Below, piece after piece: positions 14,265 through 22,392 of a stretch of DNA of 23,739 nucleotides. A program made the position numbers and the translations under genes. Every line of letters begins with the position of its first letter. Position 1 is the first letter of the stretch. This DNA comes from an uncultured Clostridia bacterium (lineage in GTDB: Bacteria > Bacillota > Clostridia > Oscillospirales > Ruminococcaceae): NCBI GenBank assembly GCA_938014915.1, contig CALLQQ010000148.1, positions 1 through 23,739 on the forward strand. Direction: 5' to 3'. The notes under the pieces were generated by a model. The model was given only the letters and a program-made list of their open reading frames with translations, made no database searches and was not told where the DNA came from.

Positions 14265-15620
14265 ATGTATAATGTAAAAGATATACTTGAAACAATTAGA
14301 ATGATTCAAGATGAACATCTCGATATCAGAACAATTACAATGGGTATTTCACTACTAGATTGTATAGACGAAGATATTGATAAAGCTTGTGATAAAGTTT
14401 ACGAAAAAATTGTAAGGAAAGCAAGCAACCTTGTCAGTGTAGGAGAAGATATCGAAAAGCAATATGATATCCCTATAATTAACAAGAGAATTTCAGTAAC
14501 TCCAATTGCAATTATAGCAGCTGCAACGGGCAAAAGTCCAGTTAAATTCGCCAAAGCGTTGCAACGTGCCGCAGATACTTGCGGTGTCAATTTTATTGGC
14601 GGATATTCAGCACTCGTGCAAAAGGGATTTTCAGCTGGTGATCTAGCTTTAATCGAATCAATTCCTGAGGCACTTTCCGTTACTGAAAATATTTGTTCAT
14701 CAGTTAATATCGGCTCAACTAAAGCCGGAATAAACATGGACGCAGTCGCCTTAATGGGCAGAACTATCAAGCAAACTGCGGAGTTAACTGCTGATAGGGA
14801 TTGCATCGGCTGTGCAAAACTCGTCGTATTTTGCAATGCACCAGAGGATAACCCTTTTATGGCTGGTGCGTTCCACGGTGTCGGAGAACCTGATTGTGTT
14901 ATCAATGTTGGTGTATCGGGCCCCGGTGTTGTGCGTTCAGCAATTGCAAAATATCCGAATGCCGATATTACCGAAATTGCCGATGTTATAAAGAAGACGG
15001 CATTTAAAATTACACGTATGGGACAACTCGTCGGAGTTGAGGCATCGGAAAGATTGGGAGTGCCCTTTGGCATTGTTGATCTATCGCTCGCACCTACTCC
15101 AGCAGTTGGCGATTCAGTTGCTTATATATTAGAAGAAATCGGACTTGAAACTTGTGGCACACATGGAACGACGGCGGCGCTTGCCCTCCTTAATGACGCA
15201 GTTAAAAAGGGCGGAGTAATGGCATCGTCCCATGTCGGCGGATTGTCGGGCGCATTCATACCCGTGTCGGAAGATGCCGGCATGATAGCGGCAGTTGAGC
15301 GGGGGGCATTATCACTTGAAAAGCTCGAAGCTATGACGGCTGTATGTTCGGTAGGACTTGATATGATTGTAGTGCCGGGTGATATAGAGCCAGAAACAAT
15401 TTCAGCTATTATCGCCGATGAAGCCGCTATTGGAATGGTGAATTCTAAAACAACGGCGGTTAGGCTAATTCCCGCAATAGGGAAGGAAGTCGGCGATAGT
15501 CTTGAATTCGGCGGCTTGCTCGGCTCTGGTCCCGTAATGAACATTAATACTAAATCTTCAGCAAAATTGATTAACCGTGGTGGTAGGATACCTGCACCGT
15601 TGCAAAGCCTGAAGAATTAA
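14265..15620 (+). CDS. UPF0210 (DUF711, PFL-like) family protein
   Basis: This 451-residue conserved protein is of unknown biochemical role, with a fold related to the glycyl-radical/pyruvate formate-lyase group in structure databases, hence the informal name PFL family protein. The length is exactly that of the family (about 450). Recognisable conserved blocks are DIRTITMGISLLDC near residues 22-35, NFIGGYSALVQKG near 109-121, AFHGVGEPDCVINVGVSGPG near 204-223, and MASSHVGGLSGAFIPVSED near 319-337. I see no glycyl-radical motif and make no claim of radical chemistry. GGAGGA at 14247-14252 is 12 bases before the ATG. No clear terminator follows, so readthrough into the ATPase genes is possible. 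Confidence 0.92.
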   Translation: MYNVKDILETIRMIQDEHLDIRTITMGISLLDCIDEDIDKACDKVYEKIVRKASNLVSVGEDIEKQYDIPIINKRISVTPIAIIAAATGKSPVKFAKALQRAADTCGVNFIGGYSALVQKGFSAGDLALIESIPEALSVTENICSSVNIGSTKAGINMDAVALMGRTIKQTAELTADRDCIGCAKLVVFCNAPEDNPFMAGAFHGVGEPDCVINVGVSGPGVVRSAIAKYPNADITEIADVIKKTAFKITRMGQLVGVEASERLGVPFGIVDLSLAPTPAVGDSVAYILEEIGLETCGTHGTTAALALLNDAVKKGGVMASSHVGGLSGAFIPVSEDAGMIAAVERGALSLEKLEAMTAVCSVGLDMIVVPGDIEPETISAIIADEAAIGMVNSKTTAVRLIPAIGKEVGDSLEFGGLLGSGPVMNINTKSSAKLINRGGRIPAPLQSLKN

Positions 15621-15799
15621 GCAAGTGTAAATTAGTCCATGTTGCACAGAACATTTTATAAATTATGCTAAATTTTTAATAAAAATATGCTTGCATGATT
15701 TATATTTTAGGTATAGCATGTATATGGGCAGGGGTGGAGATTGGCGAGGTATTCGTTGGATCCTGTCCCTGTCTTGTTGTAGTGGGGGAGGTGCTCATA
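15621..15799 (+). promoter_or_regulatory. Leader region of the V/A-type ATPase operon
   Basis: This 179-base gap separates the UPF0210 gene from the ATPase genes. A weak promoter may be TTGCAC at 15642-15647 and TATGCT at 15664-15669, with a 16-base spacer. Further down, GGGCAGG at 15726-15732 can pair with CCTGTCC at 15762-15768 (one G-U pair), closing a 29-base loop. G-rich runs continue to the ribosome binding site GGGGGAGG at about 15784-15791. No known riboswitch class was recognised. The frame of the first ATPase gene is open back to an ATG at 15695, which has no ribosome binding site. Confidence 0.35.
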
Positions 15800-16123
15800 A
15801 TGATAAGTATAATTAATCAAATTATAGAAATTGATAAGCGTGCAGAAGAAAAAATTGCTCAGGCGCATGAAATTAGCATAAGGCTTTTAGCCGAGGCAAA
15901 AGAGGAAGAAACAAATATCGAAAAACGCACTAAAGAGCGGATTGCCCGACGTATTTCTAAAACTGAAAAGATGGAGAAAGAATATCTTGAGGAACAAATC
16001 GCTATTATCGAGAAGAATAAGCAAAAGGATATTGAACTTCTAAGTGAGAAGTTCAACGCAAGTAAGTCAAAATGGGAGCAAGAAATAATTGATAATATTA
16101 TAGGAGTGGGCTCCAATGCTTGA
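15800..16123 (+). CDS. V/A-type ATPase peripheral stalk subunit G/H
   Basis: This 107-residue, highly charged protein is almost entirely predicted coiled coil (INQIIEIDKRAEEKIAQAHE, then a long run of K, E and R with heptad spacing). It matches the peripheral-stalk subunit called G in Thermus or H in archaea, which pairs with subunit E to hold the head against the membrane stator. ATG at 15800 has GGGGGAGG about 8 bases upstream. A longer in-frame start at 15695 would add 35 hydrophobic residues that this soluble family lacks. Being first in the operon, before C and I, supports the assignment; sequence conservation in this family is low, so position and coiled coil carry much of the evidence. 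It overlaps the next gene by 8 bases. Confidence 0.8.
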   Translation: MISIINQIIEIDKRAEEKIAQAHEISIRLLAEAKEEETNIEKRTKERIARRISKTEKMEKEYLEEQIAIIEKNKQKDIELLSEKFNASKSKWEQEIIDNIIGVGSNA

Positions 16124-17159
16124 AAATTTATCAACTAAAGCAATCGTAACAAAAGCGAGAACAATGTATGGCAGGCGACTGAAGGAAAAGGATTATGATG
16201 AACTCCTTAGAAGGACAACGGTGAGTGAAGTTGCTGCATATTTAAAGAACTACTCCAGATATTCTAAGATATTGTCATCGTATAACGAGAATACGATTCA
16301 TAGAGGACAACTTGAAAATTTAATACGTCAAGAAGAATTCGAGATGTATACACGACTGTGCAATTTTGAGCACTTGCACGGACAGAATCAGTTCTATGAT
16401 TATATACTCAGACGTATGGAGATTGAGCAGATTCTTTACCGTATAATGCTTCTCAATGCGAATAGGAGTGAGGAATATATCACGTCATTACCGAGTTTTT
16501 TGATTAATCGAGCTAGCTTTGATTTAATCGAGTTGGCAAAAGCGCAGGATTACGGTGAGTTGCTAGATGTGCTTGAACGCACGCCATATGCAAAAGTGTT
16601 AAAGGATTTTGAAAAGCCGGGGGACGAATTAATCGACTATACAAATTGTGAAGTTGCACTATATGCGTATTATTACGATCAACTCTTAAAGAGTGTGCAA
16701 AAAGGATTCTTTGGCAAGGTGAGAAAACAACTTGACTACTGTATTCGCATGTCAATTGATCTTGCCAATATTACAAGAGTATATAGATTTAGGATTTTGT
16801 TCGATGAAGATGAAGATTATATAAAAGAGCGATTAATTCCTTTTAGAGGCAGCCTAAAACCGAAAAAACTTGATACATTAATCTCTACTGATAATATAGA
16901 TGATTTCTTTGAGCATTTTTCAAACATAAGCTATTCAAAGAAACATGATATTAAGAAAAATGAATTTATCGAGAGAGAAACACACCGAGTAATTTACGAC
17001 ACATTTAAGAAGTTAATTATTTTTTCGACAGATGCGCCCATTGTATTTTATTCTCTATTTAAAATATTTGATATAGAAGTTGAGAATTTGACTAATATCA
17101 TTGAGGGAATAAGATATGGGATTCCACCAGATGAGATAGAGAGGTTGCTTATTTATTAG
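16116..17159 (+). CDS. atpC: V/A-type ATPase subunit C (AC39/d family)
   Basis: This subunit caps the rotor ring and couples it to the central shaft. The 347-residue, helix-rich protein starts with the family pattern STKAIVTKARTMYGRRLKEKDYDELL and YLKNYSRYSKIL, then repeats of RRMEIEQILYRIMLLN and YAYYYDQLLKSV type. It is slightly longer than the Thermus protein (about 320). ATG at 16116 lies inside the end of the preceding gene, with AGGAG at 16102-16106. A 95-base gap containing a hairpin separates it from subunit I, the longest spacing inside this operon. Confidence 0.9.
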   Translation: MLENLSTKAIVTKARTMYGRRLKEKDYDELLRRTTVSEVAAYLKNYSRYSKILSSYNENTIHRGQLENLIRQEEFEMYTRLCNFEHLHGQNQFYDYILRRMEIEQILYRIMLLNANRSEEYITSLPSFLINRASFDLIELAKAQDYGELLDVLERTPYAKVLKDFEKPGDELIDYTNCEVALYAYYYDQLLKSVQKGFFGKVRKQLDYCIRMSIDLANITRVYRFRILFDEDEDYIKERLIPFRGSLKPKKLDTLISTDNIDDFFEHFSNISYSKKHDIKKNEFIERETHRVIYDTFKKLIIFSTDAPIVFYSLFKIFDIEVENLTNIIEGIRYGIPPDEIERLLIY

Positions 17160-17205
17160 ATGAAACAATATTTTTATTTACCACGGATAACTTGCAAATA
17201 CTAGA

Positions 17206-17250
17206 GAAAGGAGGATTTTCATCTTAATTATGATGAAAATCGAAAGGTGA
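17206..17250 (+). promoter_or_regulatory. Hairpin between two Shine-Dalgarno sequences ahead of subunit I
   Basis: GATTTTCATC at 17214-17223 pairs perfectly with GATGAAAATC at 17232-17241 around an 8-base AT loop. GAAAGGAGG (17206-17214) precedes it and a second site, GAAAGGTGA (17242-17250), follows, the latter 5-6 bases before the true ATG at 17255. A six-codon ORF (ATGATGAAA to TGA, 17230-17250) starts in the loop and ends on the second site. There is no T-run, so this is not a terminator. It may tune translation of subunit I or stabilise or process the mRNA. Confidence 0.55.
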
Positions 17251-17254
17251 AAAT

Positions 17255-19198
17255 ATGGCTATAGAAAAAATGTCATTAGTCAGCATTACTGGCAATTTGA
17301 ACGACCTTGATATGGTCCTCAATCATTGCATTGAAAGTGAATGCTTCCATATAGACGTAGCAGCAAATTCGCATGGCGTACCGAGGGGATTCCGTATCCT
17401 AGATGAGGAAAACCCATATTCGCCAATACTCAAGAAGATAACCGATTTAGCATCGAAAATATCGAGAAAGCTCAAATATGCTGATTATAGCAAACTTGAA
17501 ATCAACATGGCGGACGAACTTGAAAAGTATGTTGATGGTTTAGATAAAAAAGTAACAAAATTGAGCGCCCGTCGTACTGAACTAACAGAATCGATAGCGA
17601 ATTATGAACAGGCGCTAGAGCAAATAATCCATGTCGATGGTTTAGATGTTAATTTCGAAGATATTTTTTCGTGCAAACACGTTAAAGTAAGATTCGGAAG
17701 ACTGCCAAAGGATAATTTACCCAAGCTATCGTACTATGATAAAAACACATTCTTCTTCTTCCCATTTAGCACGGAGGATGATTATTATTGGGGGTTCTAT
17801 TTCGTACCATTAACTAAAGTTGCGGTAATAGACGATATATTCGATTCACTTTATTTTGAAAGAGTCCGATTACCCGATTATGTAAACGGCACTGCGGACG
17901 AGGCAATAGCTCACCTCAACAATATGATAGCAGAGGAAAAGACCGAGCTTGCTAAAGTAAAAAAGAAGATAAAGAAATTATCACGTAAGAATGCATCGAA
18001 GTTAAATATGGTATATAGTAAACTGAAGTTCAACAACGATACCTTTGAAATGAGGAAGCTTGTTTCAGTTGCGAACGATAAATTTTACATGGTCGGTTTC
18101 GTACCAAAGAGGGATGCGGACTGGTTTATTAAGAAAATTGATGATATTGAGAACATATCAGCAACCGAGATGCCGCACGATACTGACTCAAGGCTTGATC
18201 CACCGGTAAAGCTTGTGAACAATTCGCTAGTTAAGCCATTTGAACAATTAGTTGGAATGTATGGATTGCCGAAATATGGCGGAATTGACCCAACTACATT
18301 TGTTGCAATTGCGTACACATTACTATTCGGGGTAATGTTCGGTGATGTCGGGCAAGGACTAGTTGTATTCCTACTAGGATTGGTACTAAGCAAGGTGAAG
18401 AAGATGCAATTCGGCAAAATTTTGCAAAGAATTGGACTTTCGGCAACATTTTTCGGATTCATATACGGTTCGGTTTTCGGATTTGAACATTTACTTGATC
18501 CGTTATTTGGCTCATCACCAATGAAGAAAATTCTACCATTAGATGTATTCGCAAAGGCAAACTTCTTATTAATATCAGCAATTGGTGTAGGTGTAGTTCT
18601 AATAACAATATCCATCCTCATCAACATTGTGTTGAGTCTGAAGAAAAAGGATTATGAAGATGCCTTATTTAGCAACAACGGTGTTGCAGGACTAGTATTT
18701 TACGTGTCCTTGATTGCAGCACTTGCACTAAAATTCTTAATGGGTATTAGCATATTGAATCCTATTTTTATTATTGTATTCCAGGTTGTGCCAGTGCTAA
18801 TGATGTTCTTTAGACTGCCGCTAGGTAAGATTTGTAAAAAGCGCAAAGATCTAAAGCCGGAAGGCGGTATTGGAGGATTCATAGCGGAGAATTTCTTCGA
18901 GCTATTCGAATATCTACTCAGTTACGCAACGAATACCATGTCATTCCTCAGGGTTGGCGGATTTATATTGAGCCATGCTGGTATGATGTTAGTTGTTTTT
19001 GCATTAGCTGAATCCGTTTCTCCAGTAGCTAAGCCCATTGTAATAATAATAGGTAACCTATTTGTAATGGGGCTAGAGGGACTAATCGTCGGGATTCAAG
19101 TTCTGCGATTACAGTATTACGAGATTTTCAGTCGTTTTTTTGGCGGCGGTGGAAAGGCATTTAAGCCAATTGCCGTTAGTTATGATATAAAAGAATAA
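17255..19198 (+). CDS. ntpI: V/A-type ATPase membrane stator subunit I (a)
   Basis: Subunit I forms the ion half-channels beside the rotor ring. Residues 1-340 are soluble, with coiled-coil arms, and reach around the peripheral stalks. From about residue 348 the protein has seven or eight membrane segments, beginning TTFVAIAYTLLFGVMFGDVG, the family signature. The essential arginine is R566 in NTMSFLRVGGF, with H574 eight residues later, the same spacing as R735 and H743 of yeast Vph1. The second conserved arginine is R618 in VLRLQYYEIFSRFF. The 647 residues are normal. Start ATG 17255 has GAAAGGTG nearby. Expected copy number is one per complex, against many for the next gene. Confidence 0.96.
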   Translation: MAIEKMSLVSITGNLNDLDMVLNHCIESECFHIDVAANSHGVPRGFRILDEENPYSPILKKITDLASKISRKLKYADYSKLEINMADELEKYVDGLDKKVTKLSARRTELTESIANYEQALEQIIHVDGLDVNFEDIFSCKHVKVRFGRLPKDNLPKLSYYDKNTFFFFPFSTEDDYYWGFYFVPLTKVAVIDDIFDSLYFERVRLPDYVNGTADEAIAHLNNMIAEEKTELAKVKKKIKKLSRKNASKLNMVYSKLKFNNDTFEMRKLVSVANDKFYMVGFVPKRDADWFIKKIDDIENISATEMPHDTDSRLDPPVKLVNNSLVKPFEQLVGMYGLPKYGGIDPTTFVAIAYTLLFGVMFGDVGQGLVVFLLGLVLSKVKKMQFGKILQRIGLSATFFGFIYGSVFGFEHLLDPLFGSSPMKKILPLDVFAKANFLLISAIGVGVVLITISILINIVLSLKKKDYEDALFSNNGVAGLVFYVSLIAALALKFLMGISILNPIFIIVFQVVPVLMMFFRLPLGKICKKRKDLKPEGGIGGFIAENFFELFEYLLSYATNTMSFLRVGGFILSHAGMMLVVFALAESVSPVAKPIVIIIGNLFVMGLEGLIVGIQVLRLQYYEIFSRFFGGGGKAFKPIAVSYDIKE

Positions 19199-19222
19199 AA
19201 ATTATTTTTGGAGGCTAATATT

Positions 19223-19648
19223 ATGTCGATTTTTTTACTACCATTGATTGCTTTAGTGATGATTTCACTACCACTTTACCCTGTTTTTAGAAAGCGCATT
19301 ACAGGGAAAAAAGCTAAGAATGCTATCATCTTTAATCTTTGCGCCTTTTTTGGAGTTATGCTTATCACAATGATAATTCCACTTGGCGGTCTTGTCGGTG
19401 CTGAAGGGGCATCTCAAGCAGCATCTGCTTCAAGCGGAGCAGGACTAGCATATATTGCAGCAGCAGTTGCAACAGGACTATCGTCTTTAGCAGCAGGAAT
19501 CGCTGTTGCAGCGGCGGCACCAGCAGCAATTGGAGCAGTAAGTGAGAATGACGATGCATTCGTTAAATCGCTTATCTTCGTTGCACTTGGTGAAGGTTGT
19601 GCTATTTACGGACTTCTAATATCAATAATGATATTAGGTAAGGTATAA
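19223..19648 (+). CDS. ntpK: V/A-type ATPase rotor ring subunit K (c)
   Basis: This proteolipid forms the ion-carrying rotor ring. The 141 residues hold four membrane helices, about 2-22, 33-59, 73-106 and 116-138. The single ion-binding carboxylate is E124, in VALGEGCAIYG of helix 4; helices 1 and 2 carry none. The Ala/Gly-rich third helix (AAGIAVAAAAPAAIG) packs the ring interior. This matches the clostridial 'ATP synthase subunit C' type. Compared with E. hirae NtpK, Thr64, Gln65 and Gln110 that bind sodium have no visible equivalents, which leaves the coupling ion open. ATG 19223 has GGAGG at 19210-19214; a TTG at 19208 overlaps that site and is rejected. A T7 tract follows the start codon. 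Confidence 0.92.
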   Translation: MSIFLLPLIALVMISLPLYPVFRKRITGKKAKNAIIFNLCAFFGVMLITMIIPLGGLVGAEGASQAASASSGAGLAYIAAAVATGLSSLAAGIAVAAAAPAAIGAVSENDDAFVKSLIFVALGEGCAIYGLLISIMILGKV

Positions 19649-19664
19649 AACAGGAGTTGAGCCT

Positions 19665-19973
19665 ATGCGGTTTTTTTTAATCAGTGATAATGTCGATACT
19701 TTAACGGGCATGCGTCTAGCAGGTATTGAAGGTGTAATTGTGCATGAAGCTGATGAAGTTAATGCTGCACTTGATAAGGCAGTCGCTGATGAGAATATTG
19801 CCATTATCCTGATGACGCAAAAACTAATTGAGTTGTGCGAGGAGAAAGTGTTTGACTTAAAATTAAATCAGGAGAAGACATTAATTGTTGAAATTCCTGA
19901 TAGGCATTTGACATCGCAAATTACAGATTCAATCAACAGATATGTTCGTGAAGCCATAGGTATCAAGCTATAA
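19665..19973 (+). CDS. atpF: V/A-type ATPase central shaft subunit F
   Basis: Subunit F binds the central shaft subunit D and modulates ATP hydrolysis. The 102-residue protein shows the Rossmann-like family pattern: FLISDNVDTLTGMRLAGIEG at the start, AIILMTQKLIE in the middle and TLIVEIPDR before the C-terminal helix. AGGAG at 19652-19656 lies 8 bases before the ATG. The gene is called ntpG in Enterococcus. The start region contains eight consecutive T bases (19671-19678), a possible slippage tract. Confidence 0.93.
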   Translation: MRFFLISDNVDTLTGMRLAGIEGVIVHEADEVNAALDKAVADENIAIILMTQKLIELCEEKVFDLKLNQEKTLIVEIPDRHLTSQITDSINRYVREAIGIKL

Positions 19974-19985
19974 GGAGTGGAGTCT

Positions 19986-20582
19986 ATGAGCGTTGAAAGC
20001 GAAAAGCTTTATCGTTTTGAGAATGCAATTTTTTCTAACATAGAGCATGAAATAAATAGCATTGTAGATGCTGCACAAAGCGAAAAAGATGAAATTGTGC
20101 AAAAGGCTAAAGAAAAATATCTCTACAATGCATCAAAAGAAATACGTCGAACTGTTAAGAAACTTCAAGGAAAGACTGTCAAGCTTATTTCCCAAGAGGA
20201 AATTAAGGCAAAAGGTGAGGTTCTTAAACATAGAGAAAAGTTAGTGGATCAGCTTTTCGATACTATTGTAGATAGAATCAATGCTTTTACAGTATCGGAT
20301 AAATATGCTGATTTTCTATCAAATGCAGCCGCCGATGCTATTAAAGAGATTGATGGCGTTAATGCAACTATCTTAATCCGCCAAGAAGATATAAAACATA
20401 AAGATGCTATTCAAAAAGCAGTAGGAGCAAATTATGAAATCAAAGTGGATAGCAGCATTAACCTAGGCGGACTATCAATTCTTTTAGAAGAAGGAAAAGT
20501 TTTAATTGACAGAACATTAGATTCAGCAATAGATGAGCAAAGAAAAAGATTTGTATATGAGAGTGGTTTAGGTATTAACTAG
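19986..20582 (+). CDS. atpE: V/A-type ATPase peripheral stalk subunit E
   Basis: Subunit E pairs with the G/H coiled coil to form the peripheral stalks linking the head to subunit I. The first 100 of its 198 residues form a long charged helix (HEINSIVDAAQSEKDEIVQK). The C-terminal domain binds the head and shows the family pattern NLGGLSILLEEGKVLIDRTLDSAID. ATG 19986 is preceded by AAGGAG at 19972-19977, 8 bases away; the in-frame GTG at 19977 overlaps that site and is rejected. The ribosome binding site overlaps the subunit F stop. Confidence 0.93.
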   Translation: MSVESEKLYRFENAIFSNIEHEINSIVDAAQSEKDEIVQKAKEKYLYNASKEIRRTVKKLQGKTVKLISQEEIKAKGEVLKHREKLVDQLFDTIVDRINAFTVSDKYADFLSNAAADAIKEIDGVNATILIRQEDIKHKDAIQKAVGANYEIKVDSSINLGGLSILLEEGKVLIDRTLDSAIDEQRKRFVYESGLGIN

Positions 20583-20612
20583 CCGACCAGATACATTTGG
20601 AGGAGGAAGTCA

Positions 20613-22370
20613 TTGAGCAACCAAGTTTATGGTATAAATGGTCCTGTAGTTACAGTTAAAGATACCAAGGACTTTTCAATGCTTGAAATGGTGTTTGTAG
20701 GTGAAAAGCGCCTAGTGGGCGAAGTTATAGGTGTTAATGATGACCTAACAACAATCCAAGTATATGAAAGCACAACAGGGCTTAAACCGGGGGAGCCTGT
20801 TATCTCCTCAGGGGATAGACTATCGGCAACATTGGGGCCCGGTATTCTGTCCAATATATATGATGGCATTCAAAGACCGTTAAAAGTCCTTGAAGAGCGG
20901 AGTGGTGCCTTCATTGCTGTCGGCGGTGAAGTGCCAACTCTAGACGAGGATCGTCTTTTTGATGTTACGATAACCGTTGAAGAGGGCGAGAAATTATCGG
21001 CTGGGCAAGTATATGCAACCTGCCCTGAAACCGATTTAATTGTGCATAAATGCATGTTATCACCTCTATTGTCGGGTGAAGTGACATATGTTGCCCCCGA
21101 TGGTAAATATAAAGTTAATGATGTAGTAGTTAAGATTAAAGATGATAGGGGAGAAGAAATTCCCCTAACACTATGCCAGAAATGGCCAATACGTCGACCT
21201 AGGCCAATTATTGAGCGCCTGCCAATTGATAAGCCGCTAATTACAGGTCAACGTATTGTAGATTCGCTCTTCCCCATTGCAAAAGGGGGGACAGCGGCGA
21301 TTCCAGGCGGATTCGGTACGGGTAAGACTATGACGCAGCATCAATTAGCAAAATGGTGCGATGCCGATATAATTGTTTATATCGGATGCGGTGAACGAGG
21401 TAATGAGATGACTCAAGTTCCTGAGGAATTTTCAGCGTTAATCGACCCTAAATCCGGTAAAGCATTAACGGATAGAACCGTCTTAATAGCTAACACATCG
21501 AATATGCCCGTTGCCGCTAGGGAGGCATCGATCTACACAGGTATCACGCTAGCAGAATACTACCGTGATATGGGCTACCATATTGCTATAATGGCGGATT
21601 CTACATCTAGATGGGCGGAGGCATTGCGTGAAATTTCGGGCAGGCTAGAAGAAATGCCCGCAGAGGAAGGTTTTCCAGCATATTTACCGTCAAGATTGTC
21701 TGAATTCTATGAAAGGGCAGGTTATGTTAAGCCGCTTGGGGGCGGAGATGGCTCCATATCTATAATTGGTGCAGTTTCACCGCAGGGAGCGGATTTCTCA
21801 GAGCCAGTTACGCAAAATACAAGGCGATTTGTGCGTTGCTTCTGGGCACTGGACCAGTCGCTTGCATATTCGAGGCATTATCCTGCTATCAATTGGAACA
21901 CAAGTTATAGCGAATATATTGATGACTTGCAAGAATATTATGATGATACTCTTGGCAGGGAGTTCTTGGAGTGCCGTCAAACAATATCCAACATCTTATT
22001 AGAGGAAGAAAAACTAATGGAGATTGTTAAGCTAATCGGTGCAGATGTTCTCCCAGACGACCAAAAGCTTGTAATTGAAATTGCAAGAGTAGTACGTGTA
22101 GGATTTTTACAGCAGAATGCCTTTCACGATGAGGATACTTATGTACCACTTGAAAAGCAGCTGAAAATGATGCAAATTATCATATATCTATATGAAAAAG
22201 CATTGAATGCAATAGAGGTCGGCGTAACGGTTAATGAGATAACGGATTTAGGATTATTCGAAAAATTAATCCGTATAAAATACGATATACCTAATAATCA
22301 GCTTGATCTTTTCGACGATTATTATGCCGAAACAGATGAAGCCTTCCGAAAATTAAGAGTAAGTTTGTAG
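20613..22370 (+). CDS. atpA: V/A-type ATPase catalytic subunit A
   Basis: Subunit A is the nucleotide-hydrolysing or -synthesising subunit of the head, three per complex. The P-loop is GGFGTGKT at residues 232-239; most relatives have GPFGSGKT. GCGERGNEM carries the catalytic glutamate, and MADSTSRWAEALREISGRLEEMPAEEG spans the Walker B region and beyond. The bulge (non-homologous) domain specific to V/A-type A subunits is present before the P-loop. The 585 residues compare with about 590 in E. hirae. The start is TTG at 20613, supported by GGAGGAGGAA at 20599-20608 and by the start MSNQVYGINGPVV. Confidence 0.97.
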   Translation: MSNQVYGINGPVVTVKDTKDFSMLEMVFVGEKRLVGEVIGVNDDLTTIQVYESTTGLKPGEPVISSGDRLSATLGPGILSNIYDGIQRPLKVLEERSGAFIAVGGEVPTLDEDRLFDVTITVEEGEKLSAGQVYATCPETDLIVHKCMLSPLLSGEVTYVAPDGKYKVNDVVVKIKDDRGEEIPLTLCQKWPIRRPRPIIERLPIDKPLITGQRIVDSLFPIAKGGTAAIPGGFGTGKTMTQHQLAKWCDADIIVYIGCGERGNEMTQVPEEFSALIDPKSGKALTDRTVLIANTSNMPVAAREASIYTGITLAEYYRDMGYHIAIMADSTSRWAEALREISGRLEEMPAEEGFPAYLPSRLSEFYERAGYVKPLGGGDGSISIIGAVSPQGADFSEPVTQNTRRFVRCFWALDQSLAYSRHYPAINWNTSYSEYIDDLQEYYDDTLGREFLECRQTISNILLEEEKLMEIVKLIGADVLPDDQKLVIEIARVVRVGFLQQNAFHDEDTYVPLEKQLKMMQIIIYLYEKALNAIEVGVTVNEITDLGLFEKLIRIKYDIPNNQLDLFDDYYAETDEAFRKLRVSL

Positions 22371-22392
22371 ATTACGATAAGGAGCTATACAA

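Noticed and set aside
14399..15073. 224-codon minus-strand ORF
   Set aside because: It lies wholly inside the well-conserved UPF0210 gene on the other strand, has no family resemblance and no ribosome binding site; it is a shadow frame. The same holds for 18085-18627 and 9131-9685.
15695..15799. In-frame 35-codon hydrophobic extension of the first ATPase gene
   Set aside because: There is no ribosome binding site at 15695, the ATG at 15800 has an excellent one, and subunit G/H proteins are soluble coiled coils. An open frame of 35 codons is not unlikely by chance.
19400..19530. GCA-rich repetitive tract as a DNA repeat
   Set aside because: It encodes the normal Ala/Gly-rich third helix of the rotor subunit, with no exact tandem unit.
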